The notes: a model not told the origin generated them from the sequence alone. Shown: positions 43,263 through 52,207, numbered from the stretch's first letter. The stretch: 64,000 nucleotides of DNA from Parerythrobacter lacustris (GCF_024626475.1 NZ_JANKHH010000003.1:372001-436000), one strand, 5' to 3'. Program-made: numbers and translations.

Positions 43263-44111
43263 TCAGCCGGGACGGTTGCCCATCATCTCGCCGAGCCTGA
43301 CGGGGCGTTCGGGAGCCCAGTCATTATTGAACGCGATTGCTCCCTGGGGATAAAGCATCACTACCGTGGAGCCGAGCAAGAAGCGGCCCATTTCCTCGCC
43401 TTGCCTCAGCACGATGTCCGTGTCGTCGTAACGCCATTCGGCGATCCTGCCGCTGCGCTTCGCATTGACCACGCCGTGCCACACGGTGGCCATGCTGCCG
43501 ACGATGGTTGCGCCGACCAGCACCATCACGAAGGGACCGTGTTCTTCGGACTCGAACAGGCAGACAACGCGCTCGTTGCGCGCGAACAGGTTGGGCACCC
43601 CGCGCGCGGTGACCGGGTTCACCGAAAACAGCGCACCCGGCACATGGATCATCCGCAGCAGGCGGCCCGCGCAGGGCATATGGATGCGGTGGTAGTCGCG
43701 CGGCGAAAGATAGAGGTTGGCGAAATGCCCGTGGCGGAAGGGCTCTGCCAAGACCTCGTCCCCGCCGACGAGATCGGTGGTGGAGAAGCGGTGGCCCTTG
43801 GCTTGGAAGATATGCCGGTCGTCTATGTCGCCGAACTGGCTGATCGCGCCGTCGACCGGGCAGACGAAATCGGCGTCGGCCAGCGGGCGCGCCCCAGCCT
43901 TCAGCGGCCTTGTGAAGAAGTCGTTGAAACTGGCATAGCTCGCGAGGTCGGGATTCTCGGCCTCGCTCATATCGACGCCGTAGCGGGCAGCGAAGCGGCG
44001 GATCAGAGCTGTCGTCGCCGCGCCGCGTTCGCTGCGAGCGACCCGCCCGGCGACCCGGGTCAGCGCTTGTTTGGGCAGCGCATGTTGCAGCAGGACTTTC
44101 AGGCGATCCAT
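43263..44111 (-). CDS. psd: Phosphatidylserine decarboxylase proenzyme
   Basis: A 282-residue enzyme of the E. coli-like (long) type that makes phosphatidylethanolamine. Family blocks: VCPVDGAISQFGDI, YLSPRDYHRIHMPC, VPGALFSVNPVTARGVPNLFARNER and the self-cleavage site LGST near residue 252 (GRFLLGSTVVMLYP), whose Ser becomes the pyruvoyl group. ATG 44111 (MDRLKVLLQHALPK) matches the family start; ATG 44132 is an alternative. Many alphaproteobacteria carry a shorter Psd form, so this version is notable. No pssA lies nearby. Confidence 0.93.
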   Translation of the reverse strand: MDRLKVLLQHALPKQALTRVAGRVARSERGAATTALIRRFAARYGVDMSEAENPDLASYASFNDFFTRPLKAGARPLADADFVCPVDGAISQFGDIDDRHIFQAKGHRFSTTDLVGGDEVLAEPFRHGHFANLYLSPRDYHRIHMPCAGRLLRMIHVPGALFSVNPVTARGVPNLFARNERVVCLFESEEHGPFVMVLVGATIVGSMATVWHGVVNAKRSGRIAEWRYDDTDIVLRQGEEMGRFLLGSTVVMLYPQGAIAFNNDWAPERPVRLGEMMGNRPG

Positions 44112-44208
44112 CGTCTCACTTTCCGGGGGCATGGCCAACTGTAGAGCGTGACAGACCGGTCGATGTTCCCGCTTCGCGATCGAAGGACCGGTTGTTCAGC
44201 GGCAATGT

Positions 44209-44283
44209 TGGCTGGGGTGGCAGGATTCGAACCTGCGCATGCCGGTACCAAAAACCGGTGCCTTACCGCTTGGCTACACCCCA
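44209..44283 (-). tRNA. tRNA-Gln (anticodon TTG)
   Basis: On the minus strand the gene begins TGGGGTGTAGCCAAGCGG and ends CCACCCCAG with CCA encoded (44209-44211). The acceptor stem TGGGGTG pairs with CACCCCA. The anticodon stem CCGGT/ACCGG holds a seven-base loop with TTG at 34-36. The T arm GCAGGTTCGAATCCTGC is standard. U1-A72 with G73 fits tRNA-Gln. Confidence 0.97.
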
Positions 44284-44343
44284 GCAGAGCGCGCTCCTAT
44301 AGCGGCTCCTGACACGATGTGAAGCGCAATCCGGCTCGAGATA

Positions 44344-45195
44344 TCACACCTTCTTGCCGGCGAAATCGGCCGCGGAATGGCGTTCGAGGAGTTGGGTGTC
44401 TTCCTCGCCCCAGGCCTTGTTGACGATCCGCCCGCGTCGCACGGCGGGGCGCGCGGCGATGGCCTTCACCCAGCGTTCGACATGGGTGTACTCGTGGATC
44501 GAAAGGAAGGTCTTCGCCTCGTTGTAGATAGTCCCGAACACGAACGGGGCGAGCCATGGGAAGGTCGCGATATCGGCCACTGTGTATTCGCCGCCGCCGA
44601 GAAACTCGCTTTCCGCCAGCCGCTTGTCGGCAACGTCGAACAGGCGCTTGGTTTCCATCGCATAGCGGTTGATCGGGTATTCGAACTTTTCGGGCGCATA
44701 GGCGTAGAAATGGCCGAAACCGCCGCCGATGAAGGGCGCGCTGCCGACCTGCCAGAGCAGCCAGCTGAGCACTTCGGCACGGGTGTGATCGGTCGGCAGG
44801 AAGGCCCCGAACTTCTCGGCCAGGTGCAGGATGATCGCGCCGCTCTCGAAAATGCGCACCGGTTGCGGACCGCTGCGGTCGAGCAGCGCGGGGATCTTGC
44901 TGTTGGGATTGATCCCGACGAAGCCGCTGGTGAACTGCGATCCGTCGGAAATGTTGACCGTCCACGCATCGTATTCGGCATCCGAATGGCCCGCCTCCAG
45001 CAGTTCCTCGAACATGATCGTCGCCTTCACCCCGTTGGGCGTGGCGAGCGAATAGAGCTGGAAGGCGTGCTCGCCGACCGGCAGTTCCTTCTCTTCGCGC
45101 GCACCGGCGGTGGGGCGGTTGATCGAGGCGAAGCGCCCGCCGTTCTCGGTATCGTTGGTCCAGATTTCGGGCGGGGTGTAGGTCGGATCGGCCAT
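44344..45195 (-). CDS. yghU: Glutathione-dependent disulfide-bond oxidoreductase (YghU type)
   Basis: A 283-residue glutathione-S-transferase-like protein of the YghU/YfcG (Nu) class. The long N-terminal strap FASINRPTAGAREEKELPVG is specific to this class; the thioredoxin-fold domain has FQLYSLATPNGVKATIM with Thr-Pro-Asn near the glutathione site, and the helical domain GSAPFIGGGFGHFYAYAPEK. These enzymes reduce disulfides using two glutathiones without a catalytic Cys. ATG 45195 has a purine-rich upstream region. The gene lies next to tRNA-Gln on the same strand. Confidence 0.93.
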   Translation of the reverse strand: MADPTYTPPEIWTNDTENGGRFASINRPTAGAREEKELPVGEHAFQLYSLATPNGVKATIMFEELLEAGHSDAEYDAWTVNISDGSQFTSGFVGINPNSKIPALLDRSGPQPVRIFESGAIILHLAEKFGAFLPTDHTRAEVLSWLLWQVGSAPFIGGGFGHFYAYAPEKFEYPINRYAMETKRLFDVADKRLAESEFLGGGEYTVADIATFPWLAPFVFGTIYNEAKTFLSIHEYTHVERWVKAIAARPAVRRGRIVNKAWGEEDTQLLERHSAADFAGKKV

Positions 45196-45357
45196 CGGGA
45201 CATGCTCCTGTTCGGGTCTCGTTGTCGGTTGGGAAAGTGGGGCGGGCTGGTGGCATGGACAAGCCAACAACGGCTTTGCGGTTTGAAACCCGACCTTGAA
45301 CCCTGACTGGCACTCGCCCATACCGGTCGAAGCAAGGCTTTGGGAAAGGGGAAAAAC

Positions 45358-45855
45358 ATGCGCGCAGTGGCGATGGCTTTGGTCGTGCTCGGGTTGATTG
45401 GCTGCGGCTCGTCCGACGGCGGAGATGCCGAGATACCCATCGAGCAAGCATCAGGCACGCCGCTCCCCGAAACCAGCGACCAGTCGGCGATCGACCGGAT
45501 TGCAGCCACGCTGTCGAGCGAAGGAGAATACTCCGACCGCAAAATGTTTACCGATTACATGTTCGGCAAGAAGCTGAAGGAAAGCGGCGCGCTCACCACC
45601 AGTGATCCGACCCGTTACAGCGAAACGACGGTGGAGGCTGCGATCGCCTCCGAACGCGCGGGTCAAAGCCGCCGCGATGGCGATGCCAAGAGCTTCGAGC
45701 AACGCCGCGCGGGCGGCGACCTCCAGATCGCGCGCGAGGATTGCGATGAGATGAAGCGGGGCTTCGAAGGCTCGCCGATGACCTATCCTAACGGCTATGA
45801 CTTTGGCGGCGAAACCTATCCCGATCCCTGTGCCGCTTTGTCTGCAGCAGAGTAG
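45358..45855 (+). CDS. Hypothetical lipoprotein
   Basis: A 165-residue lipoprotein (MRAVAMALVVLGLIGC, lipidated Cys16) with a Ser/Gly-rich linker after the lipid anchor. The mature part is polar and charged, with two cysteines near the C-terminus (EDCDEMKRGF and PDPCAALS). AAGGGG seven bases upstream of ATG 45358 is a good ribosome binding site. I recognise no domain. It stops 45 bp before the HTH-NadE start on the same strand. Confidence 0.75.
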   Translation: MRAVAMALVVLGLIGCGSSDGGDAEIPIEQASGTPLPETSDQSAIDRIAATLSSEGEYSDRKMFTDYMFGKKLKESGALTTSDPTRYSETTVEAAIASERAGQSRRDGDAKSFEQRRAGGDLQIAREDCDEMKRGFEGSPMTYPNGYDFGGETYPDPCAALSAAE

Positions 45856-45881
45856 CGTCCCGCAGAATCCGCTTCCCACCA

Positions 45882-45898
45882 GTATCCGAAAAGGATAC
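45882..45898. promoter_or_regulatory. Inverted repeat over the nadE ribosome binding site
   Basis: GTATCC-GAAAA-GGATAC, perfect six-base arms. The right arm and loop contain the AAAAGGAT ribosome binding site of the HTH-NadE gene, whose ATG is 3 bases further. As DNA it is a likely operator for a dimeric HTH protein; as RNA the hairpin would hide the ribosome binding site. Confidence 0.45.
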
Positions 45899-45900
45899 CG

Positions 45901-48219
45901 ATGCTTATGCACAAGGCAGGAAGCAAGATTCGTCTCTGGCGCGAAGCGCAATCGCCACCGCTATCGGCCGAGCAATTCGGCAGCCGTTTCGGCGAGCCTG
46001 AAGCCTGGCCCAGCCGCACCGTCTATGGGTGGGAAGCCAAAGGCAAGATCGCCCGTGCCGTGGTCCAGAAGCGGCTTGCGGAACTGGGCATTTGCGAACC
46101 AGCCGACTGGCTCGAACCGGCAGACGATCCCGCCGGCACCCCCACAGCGAAGGACAGGCGCATGGCTTCGGCACAACGCTTCTACGATCTGCATACTCAC
46201 GGCTTCGTTCGCGTCGCCACCAGCACGCCGAAAGTGCGCACGGCCGATGTCGCGTTCAACGCGCAATCCATCATCGAGGAAGCGGTGAAGGCAGGTGAGG
46301 CCCACGTAGACCTGCTACTGTACCCGGAGCTGTGCCTTTCGGGCTATGCGATCGACGACTTGCATCTGCAGGCGGCGCTGCTCGAAGCGGTCGAGGCGCA
46401 TCTGGGCAAAATCGTCACGGCCAGCCGGACTATCCCGACCGTGCTGGTGATCGGCGCGCCGCTGCGGCGCAACGGGCGGATCTACAACTGCGCGCTGGCG
46501 ATCTGTCGCGGCGAGGTGCTGGGTGTGGTGCCCAAGAGCTTCCTCCCCAACTACCGCGAGTATTACGAGAAGCGCTGGTTCGCACATGGCCGCGATTGCA
46601 TCGGCCTCACGCTGGAGATCGGCGGGCAGGAGGTGCCGTTCGGCACCGACCTGCTGTTTCGACATCCGGAGTTCGCCGGTTTCACCTTCGGGATCGAGAT
46701 TTGCGAAGACATATGGAGCCCGACCCCGCCCAGCACCCGAGCTGCGCTCGCAGGCGCAACCATCGTGCTCAATCTCTCGGCCTCCAACATAACGATCGGC
46801 AAGTCCGACGAGCGGCACATGCTGTGCCGCGCGCAGTCGGCGCGCGCGGTGTGCGCCTATGCCTATTCGGCCAGCGGGCACGGCGAGAGCACGACCGACC
46901 TCGCGTGGGACGGGCAGGGGATGATCTACGAACTCGGCGACCTGCTGGCCGAAAGCACACGGTTCGACCACCATCCCGAACTGTGCGTGATCGATGTCGA
47001 TTGCACGCGAATTCTCAACGAGCGGATGCGGATGGGCACTTTCAACGACGCCGCCGAGGCCGACGGCAGGCCCGAGGACCGCTTTCGGGTAATGGGATTC
47101 GACCATGAGCCCGATGGCGGCGACATTGGCCTGCTGCGCCCGGTCCGCCGCTTCCCCTTCGTGCCCAATCGCCAGCACAGGCTGGACGAGGATTGCTACG
47201 AGGCGTTCAATATCCAGGTTTCCGGCCTGATGCGGCGGATCGAGGCGACCTCGCCCAAGTCGCTCGTCATCGGCATATCGGGCGGGCTCGACAGCACCCA
47301 TGCATTGATCGTGGCGGCCAAGGCGTGTGATGCGCTCGGCCTGCCGCGCAGCACCATTCGCGGCTACACCATGCCCGGCTTCGCGACCTCGGATCATACC
47401 AAGTCCAACGCGTGGAAGCTGATGCAGGCGATGGGCATCACGGCGGAAGAGATCGACATCAGGCCGACCGCGCGGCTGATGCTGGAGAATATCGGCCACG
47501 CCTTTGCCGATGGCGAGCCGGTGTACGACGTGACCTTCGAGAACGTGCAGGCGGGGCTGCGGACCGATTACCTGTTCCGCCTGTCGGGCCAGCACGGCGG
47601 ATGGGTGATCGGCACCGGCGACCTGAGCGAACTCGCACTCGGCTGGTGCACCTATGGCGTGGGCGACCATATGAGCCACTATGGCGTCAACGCGGGTGTG
47701 CCCAAGACGCTGATCCAGTACCTGATCCGCTGGGTCACGCAGACCGGGCAGTTTGACGAAGCAACCGACAAGGTGCTGCTCGCGATCCTCGACACCGAGA
47801 TTTCGCCCGAGCTGGTCCCTGCCGGCGCCGACGGTGCGATGCAGAGCACCGAAGCCAAGATCGGGCCTTACGAACTCAACGATTTCTTCCTCCACCACGT
47901 AATCCGCTGGGGGCAGAAGCCGAGCCATGTCGCCTTTCTCGCGTGGCACGCATGGCGCGATGCGGCGGCAGGGCAATGGCCCGAGGGTTTCCCGGAGGCG
48001 AAGAAGCACCACTACGATCTGGCGACGATCCGCAGCTGGCTGGAGAAATTCCTCTGGCGCTTCTTCCAGTTCAGCCAGTTCAAGCGCAGCGCGCTGCCCA
48101 ACGGCCCGAAGGTCAGTGCCGGCGGCGCGCTCAGCCCGCGCGGCGATTGGCGCGCGCCGAGCGACGCGGTGGCGGACGTATGGCTCGACGAATTGCGCGG
48201 TGGTGTGCCGCAGGATTGA
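45901..48219 (+). CDS. nadE: NAD(+) synthase (glutamine-hydrolysing) with N-terminal HTH domain
   Basis: A 772-residue fusion. Residues about 1-75 are a small HTH-type domain (LSAEQFGSRFGEPEAWPSRT, then VYGWEAKGKIARAVVQKRLA) that I know as a separate short protein in sphingomonads. After a Pro/Asp linker the standard enzyme begins at residue 88 (MASAQRFYDLHTHGF): a nitrilase-fold glutaminase (Glu in YPELCLSGYAI, Lys in VPKSFLPNYREYYE, Cys in FGIEICEDIWSP) and an ammonia-dependent synthetase domain with the P-loop GISGGLDSTHAL. AAGGA seven bases before codon 88 (46162) could allow separate translation of the enzyme. Confidence 0.92.
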   Translation: MLMHKAGSKIRLWREAQSPPLSAEQFGSRFGEPEAWPSRTVYGWEAKGKIARAVVQKRLAELGICEPADWLEPADDPAGTPTAKDRRMASAQRFYDLHTHGFVRVATSTPKVRTADVAFNAQSIIEEAVKAGEAHVDLLLYPELCLSGYAIDDLHLQAALLEAVEAHLGKIVTASRTIPTVLVIGAPLRRNGRIYNCALAICRGEVLGVVPKSFLPNYREYYEKRWFAHGRDCIGLTLEIGGQEVPFGTDLLFRHPEFAGFTFGIEICEDIWSPTPPSTRAALAGATIVLNLSASNITIGKSDERHMLCRAQSARAVCAYAYSASGHGESTTDLAWDGQGMIYELGDLLAESTRFDHHPELCVIDVDCTRILNERMRMGTFNDAAEADGRPEDRFRVMGFDHEPDGGDIGLLRPVRRFPFVPNRQHRLDEDCYEAFNIQVSGLMRRIEATSPKSLVIGISGGLDSTHALIVAAKACDALGLPRSTIRGYTMPGFATSDHTKSNAWKLMQAMGITAEEIDIRPTARLMLENIGHAFADGEPVYDVTFENVQAGLRTDYLFRLSGQHGGWVIGTGDLSELALGWCTYGVGDHMSHYGVNAGVPKTLIQYLIRWVTQTGQFDEATDKVLLAILDTEISPELVPAGADGAMQSTEAKIGPYELNDFFLHHVIRWGQKPSHVAFLAWHAWRDAAAGQWPEGFPEAKKHHYDLATIRSWLEKFLWRFFQFSQFKRSALPNGPKVSAGGALSPRGDWRAPSDAVADVWLDELRGGVPQD

Positions 48220-48283
48220 CGTGTGAGTTCATCACCAATTCATCCGTTTCGGCGTCATTTTGCACCGTAAAGGGAGAATTCGA

Positions 48284-48667
48284 ATGGAACACCGGACCCT
48301 AATCCTTGCTGTGGGGATGCTCGCGATTGGGGGCTGCACGACCAGCGCCACCAATAGTTTTCCCGCCCCCGGGTCCTACGATCCCCTTTCCACGACCCAG
48401 CCGATCGATCCGGGCCGGGTTGCCGTTGCGCGCGAGATCGACAAGATCGACCGAGAAATCGACGGGGGGCGCGACAGTGGCGCGCTCTCGAAGCGCGAAG
48501 GACGCAACCTGCACCGTGCCAATGCTGCGCTGGCCGGTGCTGCCGACCGGATGGGAGCCGATGGCCTCACCGCCGATGAGCAGCGTGGATTGCAAATGCA
48601 GGCCGGGATCATCAACGGTCAAGTCCAGGCTGCAAAGACGACAGGTGGTCCGAACAAGCCGGAATAG
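48284..48667 (+). CDS. Hypothetical lipoprotein
   Basis: A 127-residue lipoprotein (LAVGMLAIGGC, lipidated Cys18) with a polar mature part. Residues about 55-115 are helix-rich and charged (REIDKIDREIDGGRDSGALS, then LTADEQRGLQMQAGIIN) and contain no cysteine. AGGGAG nine bases before ATG 48284 is a good ribosome binding site. No family is recognised. It lies 64 bp after nadE. Confidence 0.72.
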   Translation: MEHRTLILAVGMLAIGGCTTSATNSFPAPGSYDPLSTTQPIDPGRVAVAREIDKIDREIDGGRDSGALSKREGRNLHRANAALAGAADRMGADGLTADEQRGLQMQAGIINGQVQAAKTTGGPNKPE

Positions 48668-48730
48668 CGCCGGCCCCCCGCTGTTCGTTTAACCGCATTT
48701 TAGCCCGGAGTTGGTAGGACACAGGCCGCC

Positions 48731-49681
48731 ATGCTGCCGGTCCTGATAACCATCGACACCGAATATTCCTCGGGCCTCTATCGCTCGGGCAGGGTGCGCG
48801 ACTGTGCGGCGAATTTCGAGCGGACGGTTGCCTGCCGTTCGCCGCGCGGCGAGGCAGGGATATTCCACCAGATAGAGGTTTTCCGGCGTCACGGGCTCAA
48901 GGCGGTGTTCTTCGTCGATCCCATGCCCGCGCTGCTCTGGGGGCAACAAGCGGTCGACCGCGTGGTTCAGCCGATCCTCGACGCCGGGCACGAGGTCCAG
49001 CTGCATTGCCACACCGAATGGCTCGATTTCGTCGACGGCGAACCTTTTGGCCCCGAGCGTGGCCACAATATCAAGGACTTCGCCTACGAAACGCAGGTAG
49101 CGATCCTCGCCTATGCGCGCGAGCGGTTGGTTGAAGCGGGCGCACCTCCGCCGACCGCGTATCGCGCCGGCAACTACGGTGCGAGCGACGATACCTTGCG
49201 TGCGCTCGCGCAGATCGGGGTGACGCAGGACAGCAGCTTTGCCGCCGGATTCGCCGGATCACATTGCCGGATCGACCTGCCGCTGGGCCGGTGCGAGCCG
49301 GTCGCGCGCCATGGGATTGGCGAATGGCCCATCGCGGCGATCGAAGCGCCGGGTGGCTGGCGACACGGACAAATCACCGCGCTTTCCTTCCGCGAAATGC
49401 GCGATGCAGTGCGCCACGCGGCGGCGACCGGCTGGCCCGCGTTCGTCCTCGTCTCGCACAGTTTCGAACTGTTCAACCGCGAGAAAGACCGCCCCAACGC
49501 GTTGCTGATGCGCCGCTTCGAGCGGCTTTGCGAATGGCTCGGCGGATGCGATATCGCCTACAGCGCGGGCTTCGCCGATCTACCGGATTTGCCGCAGGGC
49601 CGATTGGCCCCGCTGATGCCGCACAGCAGGTTGCGGACTGCGAGCCGCATGGTCGAGCAGGCGCTCGCAAACCGGATGTGA
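48731..49681 (+). CDS. Polysaccharide deacetylase-family protein
   Basis: A 316-residue NodB-fold protein. The first strand has the catalytic Asp pair in LITIDTEYSSG, the metal site is HEVQLHCHTEWLDF (His-x-His), and RAGNYGASDDTL is the conserved Arg/Asp block. There is no signal peptide, so it may act on a cytoplasmic or membrane-linked sugar precursor. The next gene, an LMW-type phosphatase, follows after 7 bp, and an ATP-grasp gene lies convergent to that; the three look like a cell-envelope glycan group. Confidence 0.85.
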   Translation: MLPVLITIDTEYSSGLYRSGRVRDCAANFERTVACRSPRGEAGIFHQIEVFRRHGLKAVFFVDPMPALLWGQQAVDRVVQPILDAGHEVQLHCHTEWLDFVDGEPFGPERGHNIKDFAYETQVAILAYARERLVEAGAPPPTAYRAGNYGASDDTLRALAQIGVTQDSSFAAGFAGSHCRIDLPLGRCEPVARHGIGEWPIAAIEAPGGWRHGQITALSFREMRDAVRHAAATGWPAFVLVSHSFELFNREKDRPNALLMRRFERLCEWLGGCDIAYSAGFADLPDLPQGRLAPLMPHSRLRTASRMVEQALANRM

Positions 49682-49688
49682 GGCAGGT

Positions 49689-50240
49689 ATGATTGCGCGC
49701 AACTTCGGCACTTCCCGCGGGCTCGTGCGGCTCGGCCTGTCGTATCTCGAGAGCATCCCGGGGATATCCCCGGCGCGCCCGCCGGTCCGCTATGCAGTCA
49801 AGCGGCTGGTGTTCGTGTGCCACGGCAATATCTGCCGCAGCGCCTTTGCCGAGGCAGTGGCGCGGCGCGAAGGGCTTCAAGCCGCCAGCTTCGGCCTCTC
49901 CACCAGCAGCGGGAAAGGCGCGCATCCTCCGGCGGCCGATGCTGCCCTGCGGTTGGGGTACGATCTGTCAGACCATGTGACCACCGATGTCGATAGCTTT
50001 GTGTTGCGCCCGGGGGACTATCTGCTCGGTATGGAGCACAGACACCTGCGCAGGCTGGCGGAGATCGCCGACTTGCAGCGCGCTCCGCGAGGCTTGCTCG
50101 GCGCCTATGCCAGCCCGCCGGTGCCGCATCTGCACGATCCCTACAAGCTCGACCCGGCCTATATGCAGGTTTGCTTGCGGCGGATCGAGACGGCGGTGAA
50201 ACGGCTCGCGCTCAGCTATCCAGCCGCGCGGCTTTCCTGA
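49689..50240 (+). CDS. Low-molecular-weight protein-tyrosine phosphatase-like protein
   Basis: A 183-residue phosphatase. The P-loop is Cys44-His-Gly-Asn-Ile-Cys49-Arg50-Ser51 (FVCHGNICRSAFAEA), and the general-acid Asp sits in PHLHDPYKL. Residues 1-38 are an extra N-terminal basic segment not seen in the minimal 150-residue enzymes. Relatives act on tyrosine kinases that control polysaccharide export, or on arsenate. With the deacetylase gene just upstream, a role in envelope polysaccharide control is a reasonable inference. The 3' end overlaps the convergent ATP-grasp gene by 29 bp. Confidence 0.85.
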   Translation: MIARNFGTSRGLVRLGLSYLESIPGISPARPPVRYAVKRLVFVCHGNICRSAFAEAVARREGLQAASFGLSTSSGKGAHPPAADAALRLGYDLSDHVTTDVDSFVLRPGDYLLGMEHRHLRRLAEIADLQRAPRGLLGAYASPPVPHLHDPYKLDPAYMQVCLRRIETAVKRLALSYPAARLS

Positions 50241-51390
50241 GCAGCGATTTCATGTCGGAGACGAAGGGTCCCGGGTCGCCGCTCGACCAGACGTAATAGC
50301 TGATTTCCGGATCGACGAAGGCGAGAAAGAAGCCGGCGACGAGCGCGAGCTTGGCTAACACCCCGGTCTGGCTCTCGCGCAGGCGTGAAACGAGATGCTT
50401 GAGATCCGGCACCATGAAGCGAGCCTTGCGCGGGCGCAGTTGCGCCGTCGATTGCGCATTTTCGCGTGCGACCAGCGTGCGATAGGCTTCCCACCCGAAA
50501 TGCGCGCCCGCGTGATGCGCCAGCGGGATGCTCCCCCAAAAGCGCCCGTTGATCTCCATCAGCCAGTAGTTGCCGGTTGCAGGATCGTAGCGATACTCGA
50601 CCATGGCCGGGCCTTCCCAGCCGATCGAGCGCAGCAGCTCTTCGGATTTGGCGAGTTGGTCGGAGTGCTTGTCCAGCGCAACCGAGCCGCAAAAACTCGA
50701 AACCCCGCCGGTGACCGGCCATTCGCGCAGGCGGCGGTGCTGGAAGCGCAGAGTTGCCCGTCCGCCCGCCATGTTGAACATCTGCCCCAGCCCGTATCCG
50801 GGGCAATAGGTCTGGACGAGCGGATAGGCGCCATAGGCATCGTACCGGCGCAGGATGGCGAGGAGGCTGGCCGGGTCGTCGGCATACTCAACCTTTTCGA
50901 ATGCAATTCCGGCCGCCTCGAGCGGTTTCACGATCGCCGTCGGGTCGGCCCATTTGATCGCCACCGGATAGGCGATCCGGCTTGCGCTGGATGCGAGGTC
51001 TTCATCCGCCACTGGCTGCCATGTCTCCGGAACCTGTATTCCCGCGGCCCTGGCAGCCGCCAGTGTCGCCGGCTTGTCCAGCACCAGCGCAAGTTTCGCG
51101 GAATCCGGAACTGCGATGGTGCAGCCGGGGATGGCATGCTTGAGCGCGGCAAGCTGGAGCAGGTCGCCTTCGGAGACCGCCATCACAGCAATGGCCTGGT
51201 AAGCCTTGACCAGACCCTCGAGCCAGTCTGCAATCGGCCCTTCGGGGCGCTCGAGGAACCGGTGGCAGAATTTCGATGCCCGCCCGAGCGAATAGCGCCC
51301 CCGGCCCACGCACACGACCTCGAGCCCGCGTGCGCCCAACTCGCGCAGCACGGTGAGCCCGATGGGGCTGTCGACGCCGATCAGAAGCAC
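50212..51390 (-). CDS. ATP-grasp-domain protein with C-terminal membrane segment
   Basis: A 392-residue protein. The start is a Rossmann-like preATP-grasp segment (LLIGVDSPIGLTVLRELGARG), the middle holds ATP-grasp features (LVLDKPATLAAARAAGI, YPVAIKWADP, VEYRYDPATGNYWLMEINGR with the metal-binding Glu-x-Asn), and a hydrophobic helix follows near residue 345 (LAKLALVAGFFLAFV). It would ligate a carboxylate to an amine. Start codon: no ATG exists in frame; GTG 51390 is the best choice. It converges with the phosphatase gene and may work with it and the deacetylase. Confidence 0.82.
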   Translation of the reverse strand: MLLIGVDSPIGLTVLRELGARGLEVVCVGRGRYSLGRASKFCHRFLERPEGPIADWLEGLVKAYQAIAVMAVSEGDLLQLAALKHAIPGCTIAVPDSAKLALVLDKPATLAAARAAGIQVPETWQPVADEDLASSASRIAYPVAIKWADPTAIVKPLEAAGIAFEKVEYADDPASLLAILRRYDAYGAYPLVQTYCPGYGLGQMFNMAGGRATLRFQHRRLREWPVTGGVSSFCGSVALDKHSDQLAKSEELLRSIGWEGPAMVEYRYDPATGNYWLMEINGRFWGSIPLAHHAGAHFGWEAYRTLVARENAQSTAQLRPRKARFMVPDLKHLVSRLRESQTGVLAKLALVAGFFLAFVDPEISYYVWSSGDPGPFVSDMKSLLRKAARLDS

Positions 51391-51598
51391 TCGTGCGATG
51401 GTCGAATATCCCTGCGATTGAGCGGGCTGGATATAGCATCGGAGCGATGAACAAATTCCCTGCTTTCGCGCCGTCGCAAAAGGGGACACGGAGGATGCCA
51501 AGTGTGACCGGACGCAACGGGGGCCCTCTGTCGACAACGTGCAATCCTCGCCAAGGCGATTGTGCGATGGTATAGGATGATGAGGAGTACTGTTAGGT

Positions 51599-52207
51599 AT
51601 GACGCAGATGTTTCGTAGTTCCGCAGCGCGCGCAACTGCCATGGTCGCGCTTGCCGGATTGGTCGCCGGTCCCGCGCATGCGCAGTTCGGCGGGTTGATC
51701 CCGCGCGAAGTGCAGAGCGTGACCAACGATGCCGCCGACACCGACGCCTGCGGCAACGAGAAAAAGTCCTCCGCCGGGGGCCGTGTGCTCGGCGGGATAC
51801 TCGGCCGCACCGCACGCAATGCGGTAGGCAGCACCGGGATCGGTTCCTTTGTCCCGCTGCCCGATTTCGAGGACCAGATCAGCAAGGAAATCGCCTGCAA
51901 ACTCGATCCCGAGGAGCAGAAGCAGGCAGCCGAGGCGACCCTGGCGGCGACCCGCAGCGTTGCGATCGAGGGCGAAGACACAGGTGAGGATACACGGCCG
52001 CAGGTCGGCTCGTCCTCGTCATGGAAGTCCAATACCCGCGAGGGCGTGAGCGGCACGTCGACCGTCACCGCAAGGGAAACGCCGGAAGACAGCGATCTTG
52101 ATTGCATCGTTGTGACCGATGTCGTCGTCGTCAAGGGCGAAGACACCAAGATCGACAAGCGGATGTGCCGTCCCCCCGGGTCTCGGCGTTACTCGATTGT
52201 CGCATGA
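51599..52207 (+). CDS. Exported surface-antigen-like protein
   Basis: A 202-residue protein with a signal peptide ending AHAQ (residues 1-30). A Gly-rich stretch (GGRVLGGILGRTARNAVGS) is followed by a polar region and a C-terminal strand-rich part with two cysteines (LDCIVVTDVVVVKGEDTKID, then RMCRPPGSRRYSIVA). This resembles the RT0821/Lpp0805-type surface antigens, by pattern only. ATG 51599 is chosen; ATG 51608 is possible. It overlaps the start of the next gene as ATGA, so the two exported proteins are coupled. Confidence 0.72.
   Translation: MTQMFRSSAARATAMVALAGLVAGPAHAQFGGLIPREVQSVTNDAADTDACGNEKKSSAGGRVLGGILGRTARNAVGSTGIGSFVPLPDFEDQISKEIACKLDPEEQKQAAEATLAATRSVAIEGEDTGEDTRPQVGSSSSWKSNTREGVSGTSTVTARETPEDSDLDCIVVTDVVVVKGEDTKIDKRMCRPPGSRRYSIVA

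Noticed and set aside
46315..48012. 565-codon leftward open frame across nadE
   Set aside because: Antisense shadow; composition dominated by Arg, Ala and His and no motif.
51393..51575. 60-codon rightward ORF upstream of the surface-antigen-like gene
   Set aside because: No ribosome binding site, no pattern, and it overlaps the start region of the ATP-grasp gene.
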